Below, piece after piece: positions 25,275 through 34,295 of a DNA stretch of 64,000 bases (positions are counted from its first letter, which is position 1; every line of letters starts with the position of its first letter). This DNA is from Elusimicrobiota bacterium (lineage in GTDB: Bacteria; Elusimicrobiota; Elusimicrobia; FEN-1173): contig JADKHR010000001.1 of NCBI GenBank assembly GCA_016721625.1, positions 2,666,001 to 2,730,000 of the forward strand, read 5' to 3'. The position numbers and the translations under genes are program-made. The notes beneath the pieces are model-generated. The model saw only the letters and a list, made by a program, of their open reading frames with translations. It did no database searches and was not told the origin of the DNA.

Positions 25275-27992
25275 ATGAATAAATGGTTATGGGGTCAACG
25301 TTCGCTACTCATGGCATGTTTGGCGATGGGTTTAAGCGCCTATGCCGAATATCCAACGTGGGTGGGCGAACACGTTTCCGTTGGGCAAAAGGTCGCCGAA
25401 CTGGTGGGCCCGGGTCCCGCGGGGGCAGAACGTTATTACGCCAGCTACATTTATGAGGGCACGGGAGGTCATTTCGACCTCGTGAGCGTTGACCCGCTCA
25501 CTGGGGTTATGGAGGTCTTTCCCGGGCCGTCCGAAGAGGGGGCCCGGGGGTTGGCGGTGGGCCAGGACGGGAAAATATACCTGGGAACGGTTTGGCATGC
25601 CAAAATCATGGAGTTTGACCCGCAAACAGGAACGATCACTGATCGCGGTCGACCCGGCGGGGCCTACGCGGAAACTTTCATCGCTGAAATTGCCTCGGGC
25701 CCGGATGGCAACATATACGCCGGGACCTATCCGAACGCCAAATTAATTCGGTACCGCCCCGACACAAAGTCCGTGGAAGACCTGGGAAAAATGGGGGAAC
25801 CCAATGATCAATACGTCATCAGCGTTGTGGTCAGCACAGATGGCTTTGTGTTCGGTGGCACCGGACCTATAAATTCAAAAATTGTCGCATACAAAATAAG
25901 CACGGGAGAGAGACAAGTCATCTTAACAACGAATGAGAGTGGATTTGTCAAATTATTTCATGGAAGGGACGGAAAAATCCATGCCAAATGCGATGATGGT
26001 CGAATGTACCGGCTGAATGGGTTTAACGCGCCGGTATCCGTCAACGGGTTCCCTTGGGTGTATAAAAACGAACTCAACAATGGATCCAGGCTCAACATGC
26101 CTGTCGGCGGTTTCGGGGATGTGACCATCACCCAGGGGACCACCACCGTTAAATCGTTCCCGTTTTCCTATAAAGGGAAACCCCGCCGTATCATGACGTT
26201 CGCTTCCTTGCGCAACGGGCCGGCCATGTATTGTAGTGGCATTCTTGATTTTAACTTGTTTTCTCTCCAAGATAACACCTTTACAAATATCGGATATCTT
26301 GGGGGCGGTGAGGCGTATACAATGATCCCGAACGCCGATTCCACCAAGGTGCTCATAGCCGCCTACTCCGGGCTGGCACCCCTCATGTTGTATGACCCGG
26401 CCGTTACCTTCAACCCTGGGATTAACCCCGTTTTCGCTGGTATGGGCCGAATTGACTCTTCGTGGAGACCTCATACGATGGTTGTCCTATCGTCCAGCGT
26501 TGTCGTGGCCGGTGGTCAACCCGGATACGGGAAATTCGGGGGGCCGTTGGTGAAGTGGAATTTTGAAAGCAACGTGGTCGAAACATGGATTCCCATTCCC
26601 AACGAAAGCCCGTATTCGCTCGTCAAGTTCGGTGGGAAAATCATCGGCGGCACCATCACCAAAAACGGGACCGGCACCACGCCCATCGAAACCCAAGCGA
26701 CCTTGTTCATCTGGGACCCGGACACAAAAGAAGTGGAATACGCCATTAAAATGCCCGGAAGCGTCATCACCAATCTGGTCGTCAGGGAAGGGTTTGTATA
26801 CGGTTTTTGCGATTCGAAATGGTTTCGGTTCAATCCCGAAACTCGCGCACTCGTACAAAGAACTCAGCGCGGCGTCTGGGCGCTGAGCAAAAGTTTGGTT
26901 GTCATGCCGGACGGAAACGTCTGGGGGCTCGCTGAGTCCGGGATTTTCAAAGTCGATCCCCAGGTGGATCCCGCCCATCCAACGATAAACCCGGTGACCG
27001 TGGTCCTTTCGACCACCGCCCTGGGCATGCCGCTAACGGCGGGATTTGCCGCCAAAGGGAACGATCTTTATTTCGCCTCCCTCACGAAGTTGTTCAAATT
27101 CACAATACCGTCACCTGTTCCCGACACCACCCCGCCGACCGTCCACCTTAACCAACCGGCGTCCGGCTCCATTTTTTCCAAAGTCCAAACGGTGTCGGTG
27201 AAATGTACGGCCAACGACGACACGGAGGTCGCGAAAGTCTGGTTTCTCCACAATGGGGTCGTGGTGTCGACAGACACGACTGTACCCTTTTCCTACGCCT
27301 GGCCGATCACGGAATCGGACAATGGCCCCCACACCTTGACGGCAACGGCGTTTGACGCCGTGGGGAACAGGTCCACGACCGCGATCATGTCCGTTCTTGT
27401 TGACATAGATGCCACACCACCGGTGGCTCCTGTATCGTTGACGGCATTGGCGGTCTCTTCCTCCTCCGTCCACCTGTCCTGGTCTGCGAGCACGGACAAC
27501 GTCGGCGTGGCCGGGTATCGGGTGGACGTGGGCCTGGACGCCGGCTTCGCCGGTTTTGTCGACGGGTGGAACGATTTAAATGTGGGGTCCACAACCACCG
27601 TGACGGTGTCAGGGGTCGTGCCGGACACGGTGTATTACGTCCGCGTCCGCGCTTTTGACGGAGCGGGGAACCTGTCCGATTTTCGAACGGTTTCCGTCCG
27701 GACATTGCCGGAAGCCTCGCTTACGGTGGACACCGCCCGGGCCTACCCGGTGCCGTACCGCCCAGGGCGCGGGGCCACGGGGGTAACGTTCGACCGGACG
27801 CCGGAAGGAGCGGACATCCGTCTTTTCACCAACGACGGCCGGTTGGTCAAAACCCTTGCGGGCAATTCCAGCGGCATGGCGATCTGGGACCTCACCAACG
27901 ACGACGGCACCCCCGTGGCCAGCGGGGTTTACCTGGCGATCATTGAAAAGAACGGCGCGCGGAAGAAATTGAAGGTGGTGGTGCAGAAATAG
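25275..27992 (+). CDS. Secreted beta-propeller protein with Ig-like, FN3 and FlgD-like C-terminus
   Basis: The 905-residue protein has an intact frame. A signal peptide (ending SAYA) precedes a beta-propeller region (about 25-610) with SMP-30/NHL-like repeats such as GLAVGQDGKIYLGT, IASGPDGNIYAGT and VVVSTDGFVFGGT. Then follow an Ig-like module (TPPTVHLNQPASGSIF), an FN3 module and the FlgD-like C-terminus ending LKVVVQK. Propellers of this type bind or hydrolyse small molecules or glycans; no active site is evident. I chose ATG 25275 behind GGGAGAAGAT rather than the GTG at 25263. It is the last gene of the secreted-protein operon. Confidence 0.8.
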   Translation: MNKWLWGQRSLLMACLAMGLSAYAEYPTWVGEHVSVGQKVAELVGPGPAGAERYYASYIYEGTGGHFDLVSVDPLTGVMEVFPGPSEEGARGLAVGQDGKIYLGTVWHAKIMEFDPQTGTITDRGRPGGAYAETFIAEIASGPDGNIYAGTYPNAKLIRYRPDTKSVEDLGKMGEPNDQYVISVVVSTDGFVFGGTGPINSKIVAYKISTGERQVILTTNESGFVKLFHGRDGKIHAKCDDGRMYRLNGFNAPVSVNGFPWVYKNELNNGSRLNMPVGGFGDVTITQGTTTVKSFPFSYKGKPRRIMTFASLRNGPAMYCSGILDFNLFSLQDNTFTNIGYLGGGEAYTMIPNADSTKVLIAAYSGLAPLMLYDPAVTFNPGINPVFAGMGRIDSSWRPHTMVVLSSSVVVAGGQPGYGKFGGPLVKWNFESNVVETWIPIPNESPYSLVKFGGKIIGGTITKNGTGTTPIETQATLFIWDPDTKEVEYAIKMPGSVITNLVVREGFVYGFCDSKWFRFNPETRALVQRTQRGVWALSKSLVVMPDGNVWGLAESGIFKVDPQVDPAHPTINPVTVVLSTTALGMPLTAGFAAKGNDLYFASLTKLFKFTIPSPVPDTTPPTVHLNQPASGSIFSKVQTVSVKCTANDDTEVAKVWFLHNGVVVSTDTTVPFSYAWPITESDNGPHTLTATAFDAVGNRSTTAIMSVLVDIDATPPVAPVSLTALAVSSSSVHLSWSASTDNVGVAGYRVDVGLDAGFAGFVDGWNDLNVGSTTTVTVSGVVPDTVYYVRVRAFDGAGNLSDFRTVSVRTLPEASLTVDTARAYPVPYRPGRGATGVTFDRTPEGADIRLFTNDGRLVKTLAGNSSGMAIWDLTNDDGTPVASGVYLAIIEKNGARKKLKVVVQK
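27513..27991 (+). repeat. C-terminal module repeat, copy 2
   Basis: This is the partner of 24768-25246: 479 bp, ungapped, near identical. The two reading frames are preserved throughout. Confidence 0.85.
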
Positions 27993-28126
27993 GGGGCACC
28001 CACAGCCGGGAGCCCACGGGAGGACGCAGGGGCATTGTCCGCCGGACTTGGGTTTGGGTGGCGCAAACGGACGGTGGACTATGCGTTCGTCAGCCGCGGA
28101 GATTTAGATCCCAGATGAGTTTTGTC
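27993..28126. other. Intergenic stretch after the secreted operon
   Basis: I see no gene and no convincing terminator here. It ends where the 615-bp direct repeat carrying the pilin begins. Confidence 0.4.
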
Positions 28127-28740
28127 TATCGGCTACGGTTTTTGACATGAAGCGCCAGCATGGGACACGGGCCAGCAAGAGGGATCCATCCAGATACCAT
28201 CTAAAGAAAACCCTTGAAAAAAACCGGGGGGGGGGTATACTTATAGAGAAGGCGGGTGTTTCAGACGGAGGGGAAAATGCGTCCTGTGCGCGGTCAACCT
28301 TCGGGCTTCACCCTGATCGAGCTGATGCTCGTGGTGGCGATCATCGGTCTTTTGGCGTCTATCGCCATTCCCAAGTTTGCGGGCCTCATCATCAAATCGA
28401 AAGAGGCGGGTGAAAGGACAGTTGGGCGGGTTGCGGAGCGCCATCAGTATTTATTATTCCGATAACGAGGATTTATCCAGACCCATTTACTGATTTAGCG
28501 GCGACTCTACTAAAAATACATTGACGCGATTGCTTCCATTCGAATTCCCACCGTTCCCTATCGACCCATCCCTATGCCAAACGTTCCAGGCCCGACAGGG
28601 ACGATTCGGCGTGGGGCGCCGTTTTGACGAGTTGGTATTACGACTGGTCCACCAGAGAACTTTTTGTCAACTGCACCCACCTCGACTCCACCGGCCGGGT
28701 GTGGTCCACGTATTAACGATTCCCTTTTCTGGGACCATGG
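28127..28740 (+). repeat. Pilin-region direct repeat, left copy
   Basis: About 614 bp matching 29835-30452. It includes about 150 bp upstream of the pilin start and runs past the pilin stop codon. This copy has several small deletions and an expanded G-run compared with the right copy. The two copies flank the transposon at 28747-29829. Confidence 0.85.
28277..28716 (+). pseudogene. Type IV pilin, frameshifted left copy
   Basis: The first 42 codons match the intact pilin at 29982, including the prepilin motif GFTLIELMLVVAIIGLLAS. After IKSKEA two bases are missing and the frame is lost; further one-base losses follow near 28470 and 28510. The stop codon equivalent to the intact gene is at 28714-28716. 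This is either a decayed duplicate or a poorly determined stretch; the number of changes favours decay. Confidence 0.8.
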
Positions 28741-28746
28741 TGGAAT

Positions 28747-29829
28747 TAGGGGACATGATTGACTAGTTGACTTCCAGCCAGGAGGCCAAGCCTGACGCTG
28801 GAAATATGACGTCCCCTCGTTGTCTCGCGCGCGTCGCCGCACCGTCTCCCATCTTCGTCATGAGCGCCATCTCCCGGTTCGTACGTCCGAGATACTCCAC
28901 CCCGATATGGATGAACAGGGCCTTCGCTTTCGATACCCGCGCGGTCCTGTCCCTTTTGAAGAGAATGTCTTTAGATACCTGAGCCTCTTCAGCAATCCGC
29001 TCCGCCACCTGGCTCAGGGTGACCCTTTTTCCTAAGCCGGTCCTGTGCGGTCTCCTCCACCTCCACGGCTTTCATGATTTCCTGAACAAAGTCCCCCGAT
29101 CCCAATATCCTGGAATCATAGGCTTCTCGCTCCCCCGCACGCCCGGCTCTCAGCACGTTTCGAACACCGCCCATCGATCGGATCAGGCCTCCTCCGGTTA
29201 AATCCGTTCTTTTTCCCCGGCGGAATCCCTCCTCGACAAATTCTTCATACATTTTTTTAGCCTTGAAATGGTTGGACGAAAATCGCCCCCATACTTCGGC
29301 GATTTCCTGCCAGGGAATTCGCCTCTTTCCCATTAACGCACCGTGGCCGCAGTAAGGATAATTCGACAGCTCCTGCGTGTCCTTGACAAGCTTCGCCCGC
29401 AACGGATTGAGGTGAATGTAGCGCACCAGTTCCAACAAGTAAGGTTCTTCTTCACAAATGATCGATTTGTATCGATTCCCAAAGAGGTGGCCGGATCGCT
29501 TATGACGGACATTGTAGGCCGTCGCATACCCCGTCATTACTTTTCGCATGAAGGGCACAAGCCCAGTCTTGCCAGAGCGGACCAGGAGGTGGAAATGATT
29601 CGGCATCAGGGACCATGCAAGGATTTGACTTGGATATCTTTCGTTGGAGGTTTCCAGCCGGGCTTGAAAATCAGCGTAGTCCCCTGGACCCGAAAAGAGA
29701 ACCCGCCGCTCGATGCCTCGCGCCATCACATGGTGCAACAGCCCGGGTATATCAACTCTCGCCTGGCGTGGCATGCTCCAAATCTACCTCCTCTCCAACA
29801 ATAAGTCAACTAGTCAATCATGTCCCCTA
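28747..29829. mobile_element. Transposon with 27-bp perfect terminal inverted repeats and a Y1 transposase
   Basis: The left end (28747-28773) begins TAGGGGACATGA and ends GTTGACTT; its exact reverse complement is at 29803-29829. The element is 1083 bp and carries one gene, an HUH/Y1 (REP-associated type) transposase. Perfect long inverted ends are unusual for Y1 enzymes, which normally recognise imperfect hairpins. The ends contain the smaller palindrome ACTAGT. The element lies between two copies of a pilin gene. Confidence 0.8.
28763..29774 (-). CDS. REP-associated tyrosine (Y1/HUH) transposase, one frameshift
   Basis: The start MPRQARVDIPGLLHHVMARG and the HUH motif in SLMPNHFHLLVRSG are typical, with the catalytic tyrosine in MTGYATAYNVRHKRSGHLFG. 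The C-terminal part, in another frame, reads VAERIAEEAQVSKDILFKRD and onward; it is a DnaA-like helix-turn-helix found in this family. Removing one G at 29023-29025 joins the two parts into 336 residues. The enzyme makes single-strand nicks at hairpin ends. The coding region starts 29 bases inside the right inverted repeat and reaches into the left one. Confidence 0.85.
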
Positions 29830-29834
29830 TCTCG

Positions 29835-30452
29835 TATCGGCTACGGTTTTTGACATGAAGCGCCAGCATAAAACACGGGCCAGCAAGAGGGATCCATCCA
29901 GATACCATCTAAAGAAAACCCTTGAAAAAAACCGGGCGGGAATACTTATAGAGAAGGCGGGGGTTTCAGACGAAGGGGAAAATGCGTCCTGTGCGCGGTC
30001 AACCTTCGGGCTTCACCCTGATCGAGCTGATGCTCGTGGTGGCGATCATCGGTCTTTTGGCGTCTATCGCCATTCCCAAGTTTGCGGGCCTCATCATCAA
30101 ATCGAAAGAGGCGGCGGTGAAAGGACAGTTGGGCGGGTTGCGGAGCGCCATCAGTATTTATTATTCCGATAACGAGGGGATTTATCCAGACCCATTTACT
30201 GATTTAGCGGCGACTCTTGTACCAAAATACATTGACGCGATTGCTTCCATTCGAATTCCCACCGTTCCCCTATCGACCCATCCCTATGCCAAACGTTCCA
30301 GGCCCGACAGGGACGATTCGGCGTGGGGCGCCGTTTTGACGAGTTGGTATTACGACTGGTCCACCAGAGAACTTTTTGTCAACTGCACCCACCTCGACTC
30401 CACCGGCCGGGTGTGGTCCACGTATTAACGATTCCCTTTTCTGGGACCATGG
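29835..30452 (+). repeat. Pilin-region direct repeat, right copy
   Basis: This is the intact partner of 28127-28740. It carries the full pilin gene with its upstream region. Confidence 0.85.
29982..30428 (+). CDS. Type IV pilin
   Basis: The 148-residue prepilin has a short leader cut at GFTLIELMLVVAIIGLLAS, a hydrophobic helix with the conserved Glu5, and a small globular domain with SAISIYYSDNEGIYP. It would be processed by a prepilin peptidase and assembled into a pilus or pseudopilus. It stands alone, with no assembly genes in the window. A TTGAAA with a TATAGA about 19 bases later (29920-29950) may be the promoter. The gene is duplicated at 28277-28716. The short globular region resembles pilins of Elusimicrobiota, which is one reason for the tentative taxonomic placement. 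Confidence 0.9.
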   Translation: MRPVRGQPSGFTLIELMLVVAIIGLLASIAIPKFAGLIIKSKEAAVKGQLGGLRSAISIYYSDNEGIYPDPFTDLAATLVPKYIDAIASIRIPTVPLSTHPYAKRSRPDRDDSAWGAVLTSWYYDWSTRELFVNCTHLDSTGRVWSTY

Positions 30453-30511
30453 GTGCTGTGGTCCCCCCTAAACGCATGAACGGGTCCTAATGGGAAAAGG
30501 GGAGAAGCGGC

Positions 30512-31237
30512 TTACTGTAGGCGGAAACGGACGAGGACGGGGAGTTCTTTTTCTTTGAAGCCGTCGGGGAGGGGGGGGAAGGGGGCGGCGGCGGAGACGG
30601 CGTGTTTGGCGGTCATGTCGAAGAGGGAATCCCCCGAGGACATTTTGATCTTGATGGCCTTTACGGTTCCATCTTTTAAGAGAGTGAACCCCACTTTGCA
30701 CTCCCGGGTGCCGGCGTCGGTGCGATCCCAAGCTTCCCAAAGACGTTTGTAGACCAACTCGCCATACCACTTAAAGGGGAACTGTTTCGCCCCTCCTCCG
30801 CCCCCGCCGGGGCCGAACCCACCGATCTCAAGGGACGTCCCCACGCCGCCCACGGGGCCTGTTTTGGCGCCTTGGAAATCGCCGTGGCCCAGGGGGGAAT
30901 TTCCGCGACCGTCTTTCTTGCCGCCCTTCTTGGGGAGGTTTTTGGGGGCTTCCGGGACCTTTTTTTCTTCTGGTTTTTCGGGTATGGCCACACGGTTTGG
31001 GTCTTCCGCCACAGGCGGGGGCTCCGCCAGGGGAGGTTCGGTGACGGCGGGTCGGCCCACGGGGGAGGCCGTCGGGGACGGCGCGGGCTCCAGCCTCCCG
31101 GTTCCGAACCCCGATTGTCCCCCGAGGAATTGGAACCCATAGTAGACCTGGGGTTTTTCCGTCCAGAACAGGGCCAGGGAAATCACTCCCAGGAGCACGC
31201 CGTGGAGGGTGGATGAATAAATGAGGTATCGGTTCAT
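30512..31237 (-). CDS. TonB/TolA-like energy-transducing protein
   Basis: The 241-residue protein has one N-terminal membrane helix (residues about 5-25), a Pro/Lys-rich periplasm-spanning stretch (about 50-110), a glycine-rich segment, and a C-terminal TonB/TolA-type domain (about 150-241: ELVYKRLWEAWDRTDAG to PFPPLPDGFKEKELPVLVRFRL). Such proteins couple the proton-driven ExbB-ExbD or TolQ-TolR motor to the outer membrane. The motor genes lie upstream on the same strand (32508 to 31591), separated by a 353-bp gap. TonB and TolA cannot be told apart from this sequence. Confidence 0.82.
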   Translation of the reverse strand: MNRYLIYSSTLHGVLLGVISLALFWTEKPQVYYGFQFLGGQSGFGTGRLEPAPSPTASPVGRPAVTEPPLAEPPPVAEDPNRVAIPEKPEEKKVPEAPKNLPKKGGKKDGRGNSPLGHGDFQGAKTGPVGGVGTSLEIGGFGPGGGGGGAKQFPFKWYGELVYKRLWEAWDRTDAGTRECKVGFTLLKDGTVKAIKIKMSSGDSLFDMTAKHAVSAAAPFPPLPDGFKEKELPVLVRFRLQ

Positions 31238-31590
31238 GGGGATTTGGAGCCGGAACTGTTTAGTCTTTTGGAATTCAATAAACGGTCGAAACTTGTCAAG
31301 TTACGACTTGTCAAGTCATGACTATCAAATCCAGAAAATCCGATAAAGCGGGAATTTAGGGATTCCTTCCCCCCTGGAGGGGGAAGGGTGGATGGGGGGC
31401 GGCCTCCGTCTTCGTTGGTAAAGTCCCCCCCCACCCCAACCCTCCCCCTCGGTGGGGGGAGGGAGCCACAGCCGTGCCTGTTTTTCATCAATTTGGTGAA
31501 ACCCGCCTCTGACGGAAAAAAGTTCTTATCGGAGTATTTGAGTTTCAAAGTTAGATCCTACCCCGGGCTTTATCATCTTATGGGAAAAGC
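31238..31590. other. Gap between exbD and tonB-like genes
   Basis: No gene is seen. Near the tonB-like start are two TTGACA boxes on the minus strand (31299-31294 and 31314-31309) in a tandem repeat of ACTTGTCAAG, a possible promoter with a weak -10. The middle holds the GC-rich repeat at 31363-31464. Confidence 0.5.
31363..31464. repeat. GC-rich nested inverted-repeat element
   Basis: Two palindromes, CCTTCCCCC with GGGGGAAGG (31365-31387) and CCCTCCCCC with GGGGGGAGGG (31440-31463), flank a short spacer. The structure resembles the element at 2964-3139. Confidence 0.5.
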
Positions 31591-32052
31591 TCAGGGGACC
31601 GGCGAGGGCTCCGGCGTTTTGGGCGCCGGTGGAGGTTCTTCCGCGCTGGTGAGGACGGCCACGCCGACCTTGGCGGCTTTCGACTTTTGGGCGGCGTCCA
31701 GGGCCAGGATCACGTTTTTAAAGGAGACGTCCCGGTCGGCTTCAATCAAGACGGCGCGGCGGGCGTTGGTCTTCAGGGCCTGGGCCAGGAGGTCGGCGAG
31801 GTCGTTACGCAGAACGCGCCGGTCGCCCACGTAATAATCGCCGTCCTGGGTGATTTTGACCCGGAGAGGGGTGTCGTCGTCTCCCGGTTGACCGGCGGCG
31901 CGGGGGAGGTTCACCGGGATTTGGGACTGGGCGATGAAGGGGGACAGGATCATGAAGATGATCAGGAGCACCAACACCACGTCGATGAAGGGCACCATGT
32001 TGATCTCGGTGATGAGGCGTTTCTTTTTGTGGGAGCCCAGGTGAACTTTCAT
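31591..32052 (-). CDS. ExbD/TolR biopolymer transport protein
   Basis: The 153-residue protein has the family N-terminus INMVPFIDVVLVLLIIFMIL with the proton-carrying aspartate, one membrane helix and a periplasmic domain (TQDGDYYVGDRRV and so on). The C-terminus is a proline-rich tail. With ExbB/TolQ it forms a proton channel that drives TonB/TolA. It starts 3 bases after the ExbB gene stops. The partner TonB-like gene is downstream. Confidence 0.93.
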   Translation of the reverse strand: MKVHLGSHKKKRLITEINMVPFIDVVLVLLIIFMILSPFIAQSQIPVNLPRAAGQPGDDDTPLRVKITQDGDYYVGDRRVLRNDLADLLAQALKTNARRAVLIEADRDVSFKNVILALDAAQKSKAAKVGVAVLTSAEEPPPAPKTPEPSPVP

Positions 32053-32055
32053 CGG

Positions 32056-32508
32056 TCAGTCCAGGCCCGCGGTCTCCATGAGTTTCTCGTTATGAAAGGT
32101 GAAATAATTGAAGATCATGCTGGCCGGGATGGCCACGGCCAGACCGGCGGCGGTGGACACCAGCGCTTCGGAAATGCCGCCCGCCACTAGCGACATGCCG
32201 CCCCCTCCGCCGGAGGCCTGGCTGATGGTGTGGAAGGCCCGGATGATGCCGATCACGGTTCCCAGGAGCCCCACGAAGGGAGCCGCGTTCGCCAGGGTTC
32301 CCAGCAGAGCCAACCGTCGCTCCGCCCGGTCGAAAAGGGATTTTAATCCGGCGCCGTCCCCCCCCTTGTTCAGGACCGATCGGATCCCCCGGTGCAGGGA
32401 CCAACATTCCAAAAAGATCGATACCGTAAGAATGGAAAAGAGAAACAGGATGGAAAGCACCGGCCATCCCAGGATGAGCGTGTGTTTGAGGTCGAAGGTT
32501 GAGATCAT
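32056..32508 (-). CDS. ExbB/TolQ-type proton channel subunit, short form
   Basis: At 150 residues it is shorter than usual ExbB/TolQ (about 210-240). It keeps three hydrophobic segments and the MotA/TolQ/ExbB core (LGTLANAAPFVGLLGTVIGI and SEALVSTAAGLAVAIPA). The missing length is in the N-terminal and cytoplasmic loop regions. The start ATG at 32508 overlaps the cstA stop by 4 bases, so translation is coupled to the transporter upstream. It works with ExbD as the motor of a TonB or Tol system. Confidence 0.9.
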   Translation of the reverse strand: MISTFDLKHTLILGWPVLSILFLFSILTVSIFLECWSLHRGIRSVLNKGGDGAGLKSLFDRAERRLALLGTLANAAPFVGLLGTVIGIIRAFHTISQASGGGGGMSLVAGGISEALVSTAAGLAVAIPASMIFNYFTFHNEKLMETAGLD

Positions 32509-34202
32509 GCGAGCACCTTTTCTTTTTCAGGTTCCGGCGCCGGCCGGGTTGACGGTCGACGGACGGTACGGATGGAATCGGCAATCAACAAAAGGGCGAG
32601 GCCGCTTAAAACGACGGCCACCACCGGGATGGTTTCCCAGTGGGGCTGGGAGACGAGCGAGGACGCCCAGGGGGCGATGGTTCGAGCCAAGGCCCAGAGG
32701 GTCATGGCCATCATGAACGCCATGGGCCCCGCGGTCACGAGCCAAAGTTTTCCGCCCCGTTCCCTCAGCCAAACGGTCAATCCCAGGAGCGTCAGCCCGG
32801 CCAGAAGTTGGTTGGACGTTCCGAAAATGGTCCAAAACATTTTCCACGCGGGCACCGGGTTCCCCGCCGGATCCACCAGGCGAAGCGTGACGAAATAGGC
32901 CGGGAGCGCCAGCGTGAGTAAAGTCGCGGCCATGCCTCCCCGAAAACTTTTCCAGCCGGTCAATTCCTGGAGCATATAACGTCCCAGCCGGGTGGAGACG
33001 TCCAGGGTATCATAAATGAACGTGGCGAAGGCCAGCAGGGCAAAACGCCGGGCCAGGTCCGGGTTGATGCCGAACTGTTCCACGAACCGGGACAGCCCCG
33101 CGGCGTAGATCCGGTCGGGGCCGAGCCCCAGGCTGGCGTCCCCCGCCGGAAGGATCATGAGCGTGGCCAGGGCCACCACCGCCACCAGCGCCTCCAGGAG
33201 CATTCCCCCATAACCCACCAGTCGGCAGTCCGTCTCCAGGTCCACCTGCTTGGAGGTGGTGCCCGAGCCCACCAGCCCATGAAACCCCGAACAGGCTCCG
33301 CAGGCCACGGTCACGAACAGCATGGGGAAGAGCGGCATTCCGTTGGCGCCCGTCCAGCCCAGGAGGGCCGGGTAGCGGATCTTGTCCCCGCCCAAGAAAA
33401 GGCCCACGAGCCCGGCCAACAGAGTTCCGTAAAGGAAATACCCGCCCAGATATCCCCGTGGTTGAACCAAAAGCCAAAGCGGAATGAGGGAAGCCACGAA
33501 GCAATAGGCCAGGATGGAGAAATTCCAAGCCACCTGGGGACGAAGCCACCCGGCGTCGGGAAACCGAAGCGGCATGGACGGGCCCCAGGCGATGGCCAGG
33601 CCCACCAAGGGAAGGGCGACCAGGGTGGCGGCCCAGAGGGGCACGCGGGCCTTGGTCAAAGCCAACCCCAAGGCCAGGCCGATCAAAAGATAGAGGGTGG
33701 AGGAAGCGGCGACTCCTCCGCCGAAGGCGGGCTCCACGAAGCTCGCGCTGGTGATGTCGGTGAAGGCCGTGATGACGTAGACCAGGGAAAGCCAGACGAA
33801 GGCCGCGAAGAATTTGTAGGCCCGCCCGCCCACGTGTTCGCGCAGGATCTCGGCCACCGAGGTGGCTTTGTGGCGAATGGACCCCACCAGGCTGGAATAA
33901 TCATGCACCGCGCCCATGAAGATCGATCCGAAAACGATCCAGAGGAGCGCCGGAAGCCAGCCGAACCACATCCCGGCCAGAATAGGGCCCACGATGGGTC
34001 CCGCCGCGGAAATGGCGGAGAAGTGTTGGGCCAGGAGAAGAGGTCCCTTGGCCGGGACGAAATCCACGCCGTCTTGATAGGTGTGGGCGGGGGTGACGCG
34101 GCGCCGATCCAACGCGAAGGCTCGGGAGAGGAACCGGCCGTAGACCCTGTAGGCGATCAGGAAGAGCGCGCAAGAGAGAGCGGCCACGGGGGCGAGGGTC
34201 AT
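32505..34202 (-). CDS. CstA-family carbon starvation / pyruvate transporter
   Basis: The 565-residue protein has about 16 hydrophobic segments and family motifs QHFSAISAAGPIVGPILAG, FGSIFMGAVHDYSSLV, SGFHGLVGSGTTSKQ and GTSNQLLAGLTL. CstA/BtsT proteins import pyruvate or peptides under nutrient limitation. The start is ATG 34202. A TATAAT box at 34259-34254 may be the -10 element, without a clear -35. It heads a transcript continuing into exbB-exbD, an unusual partner set. Confidence 0.9.
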   Translation of the reverse strand: MTLAPVAALSCALFLIAYRVYGRFLSRAFALDRRRVTPAHTYQDGVDFVPAKGPLLLAQHFSAISAAGPIVGPILAGMWFGWLPALLWIVFGSIFMGAVHDYSSLVGSIRHKATSVAEILREHVGGRAYKFFAAFVWLSLVYVITAFTDITSASFVEPAFGGGVAASSTLYLLIGLALGLALTKARVPLWAATLVALPLVGLAIAWGPSMPLRFPDAGWLRPQVAWNFSILAYCFVASLIPLWLLVQPRGYLGGYFLYGTLLAGLVGLFLGGDKIRYPALLGWTGANGMPLFPMLFVTVACGACSGFHGLVGSGTTSKQVDLETDCRLVGYGGMLLEALVAVVALATLMILPAGDASLGLGPDRIYAAGLSRFVEQFGINPDLARRFALLAFATFIYDTLDVSTRLGRYMLQELTGWKSFRGGMAATLLTLALPAYFVTLRLVDPAGNPVPAWKMFWTIFGTSNQLLAGLTLLGLTVWLRERGGKLWLVTAGPMAFMMAMTLWALARTIAPWASSLVSQPHWETIPVVAVVLSGLALLLIADSIRTVRRPSTRPAPEPEKEKVLA

Positions 34203-34295
34203 GGGTTCATTCCTAGGAGGTGAGGTTCATTCGTCGATGGCGTTAAGAATGGTATTATAGAATTTCAGGGGTGGAGAGTGCAGGGGAGGATGGCC

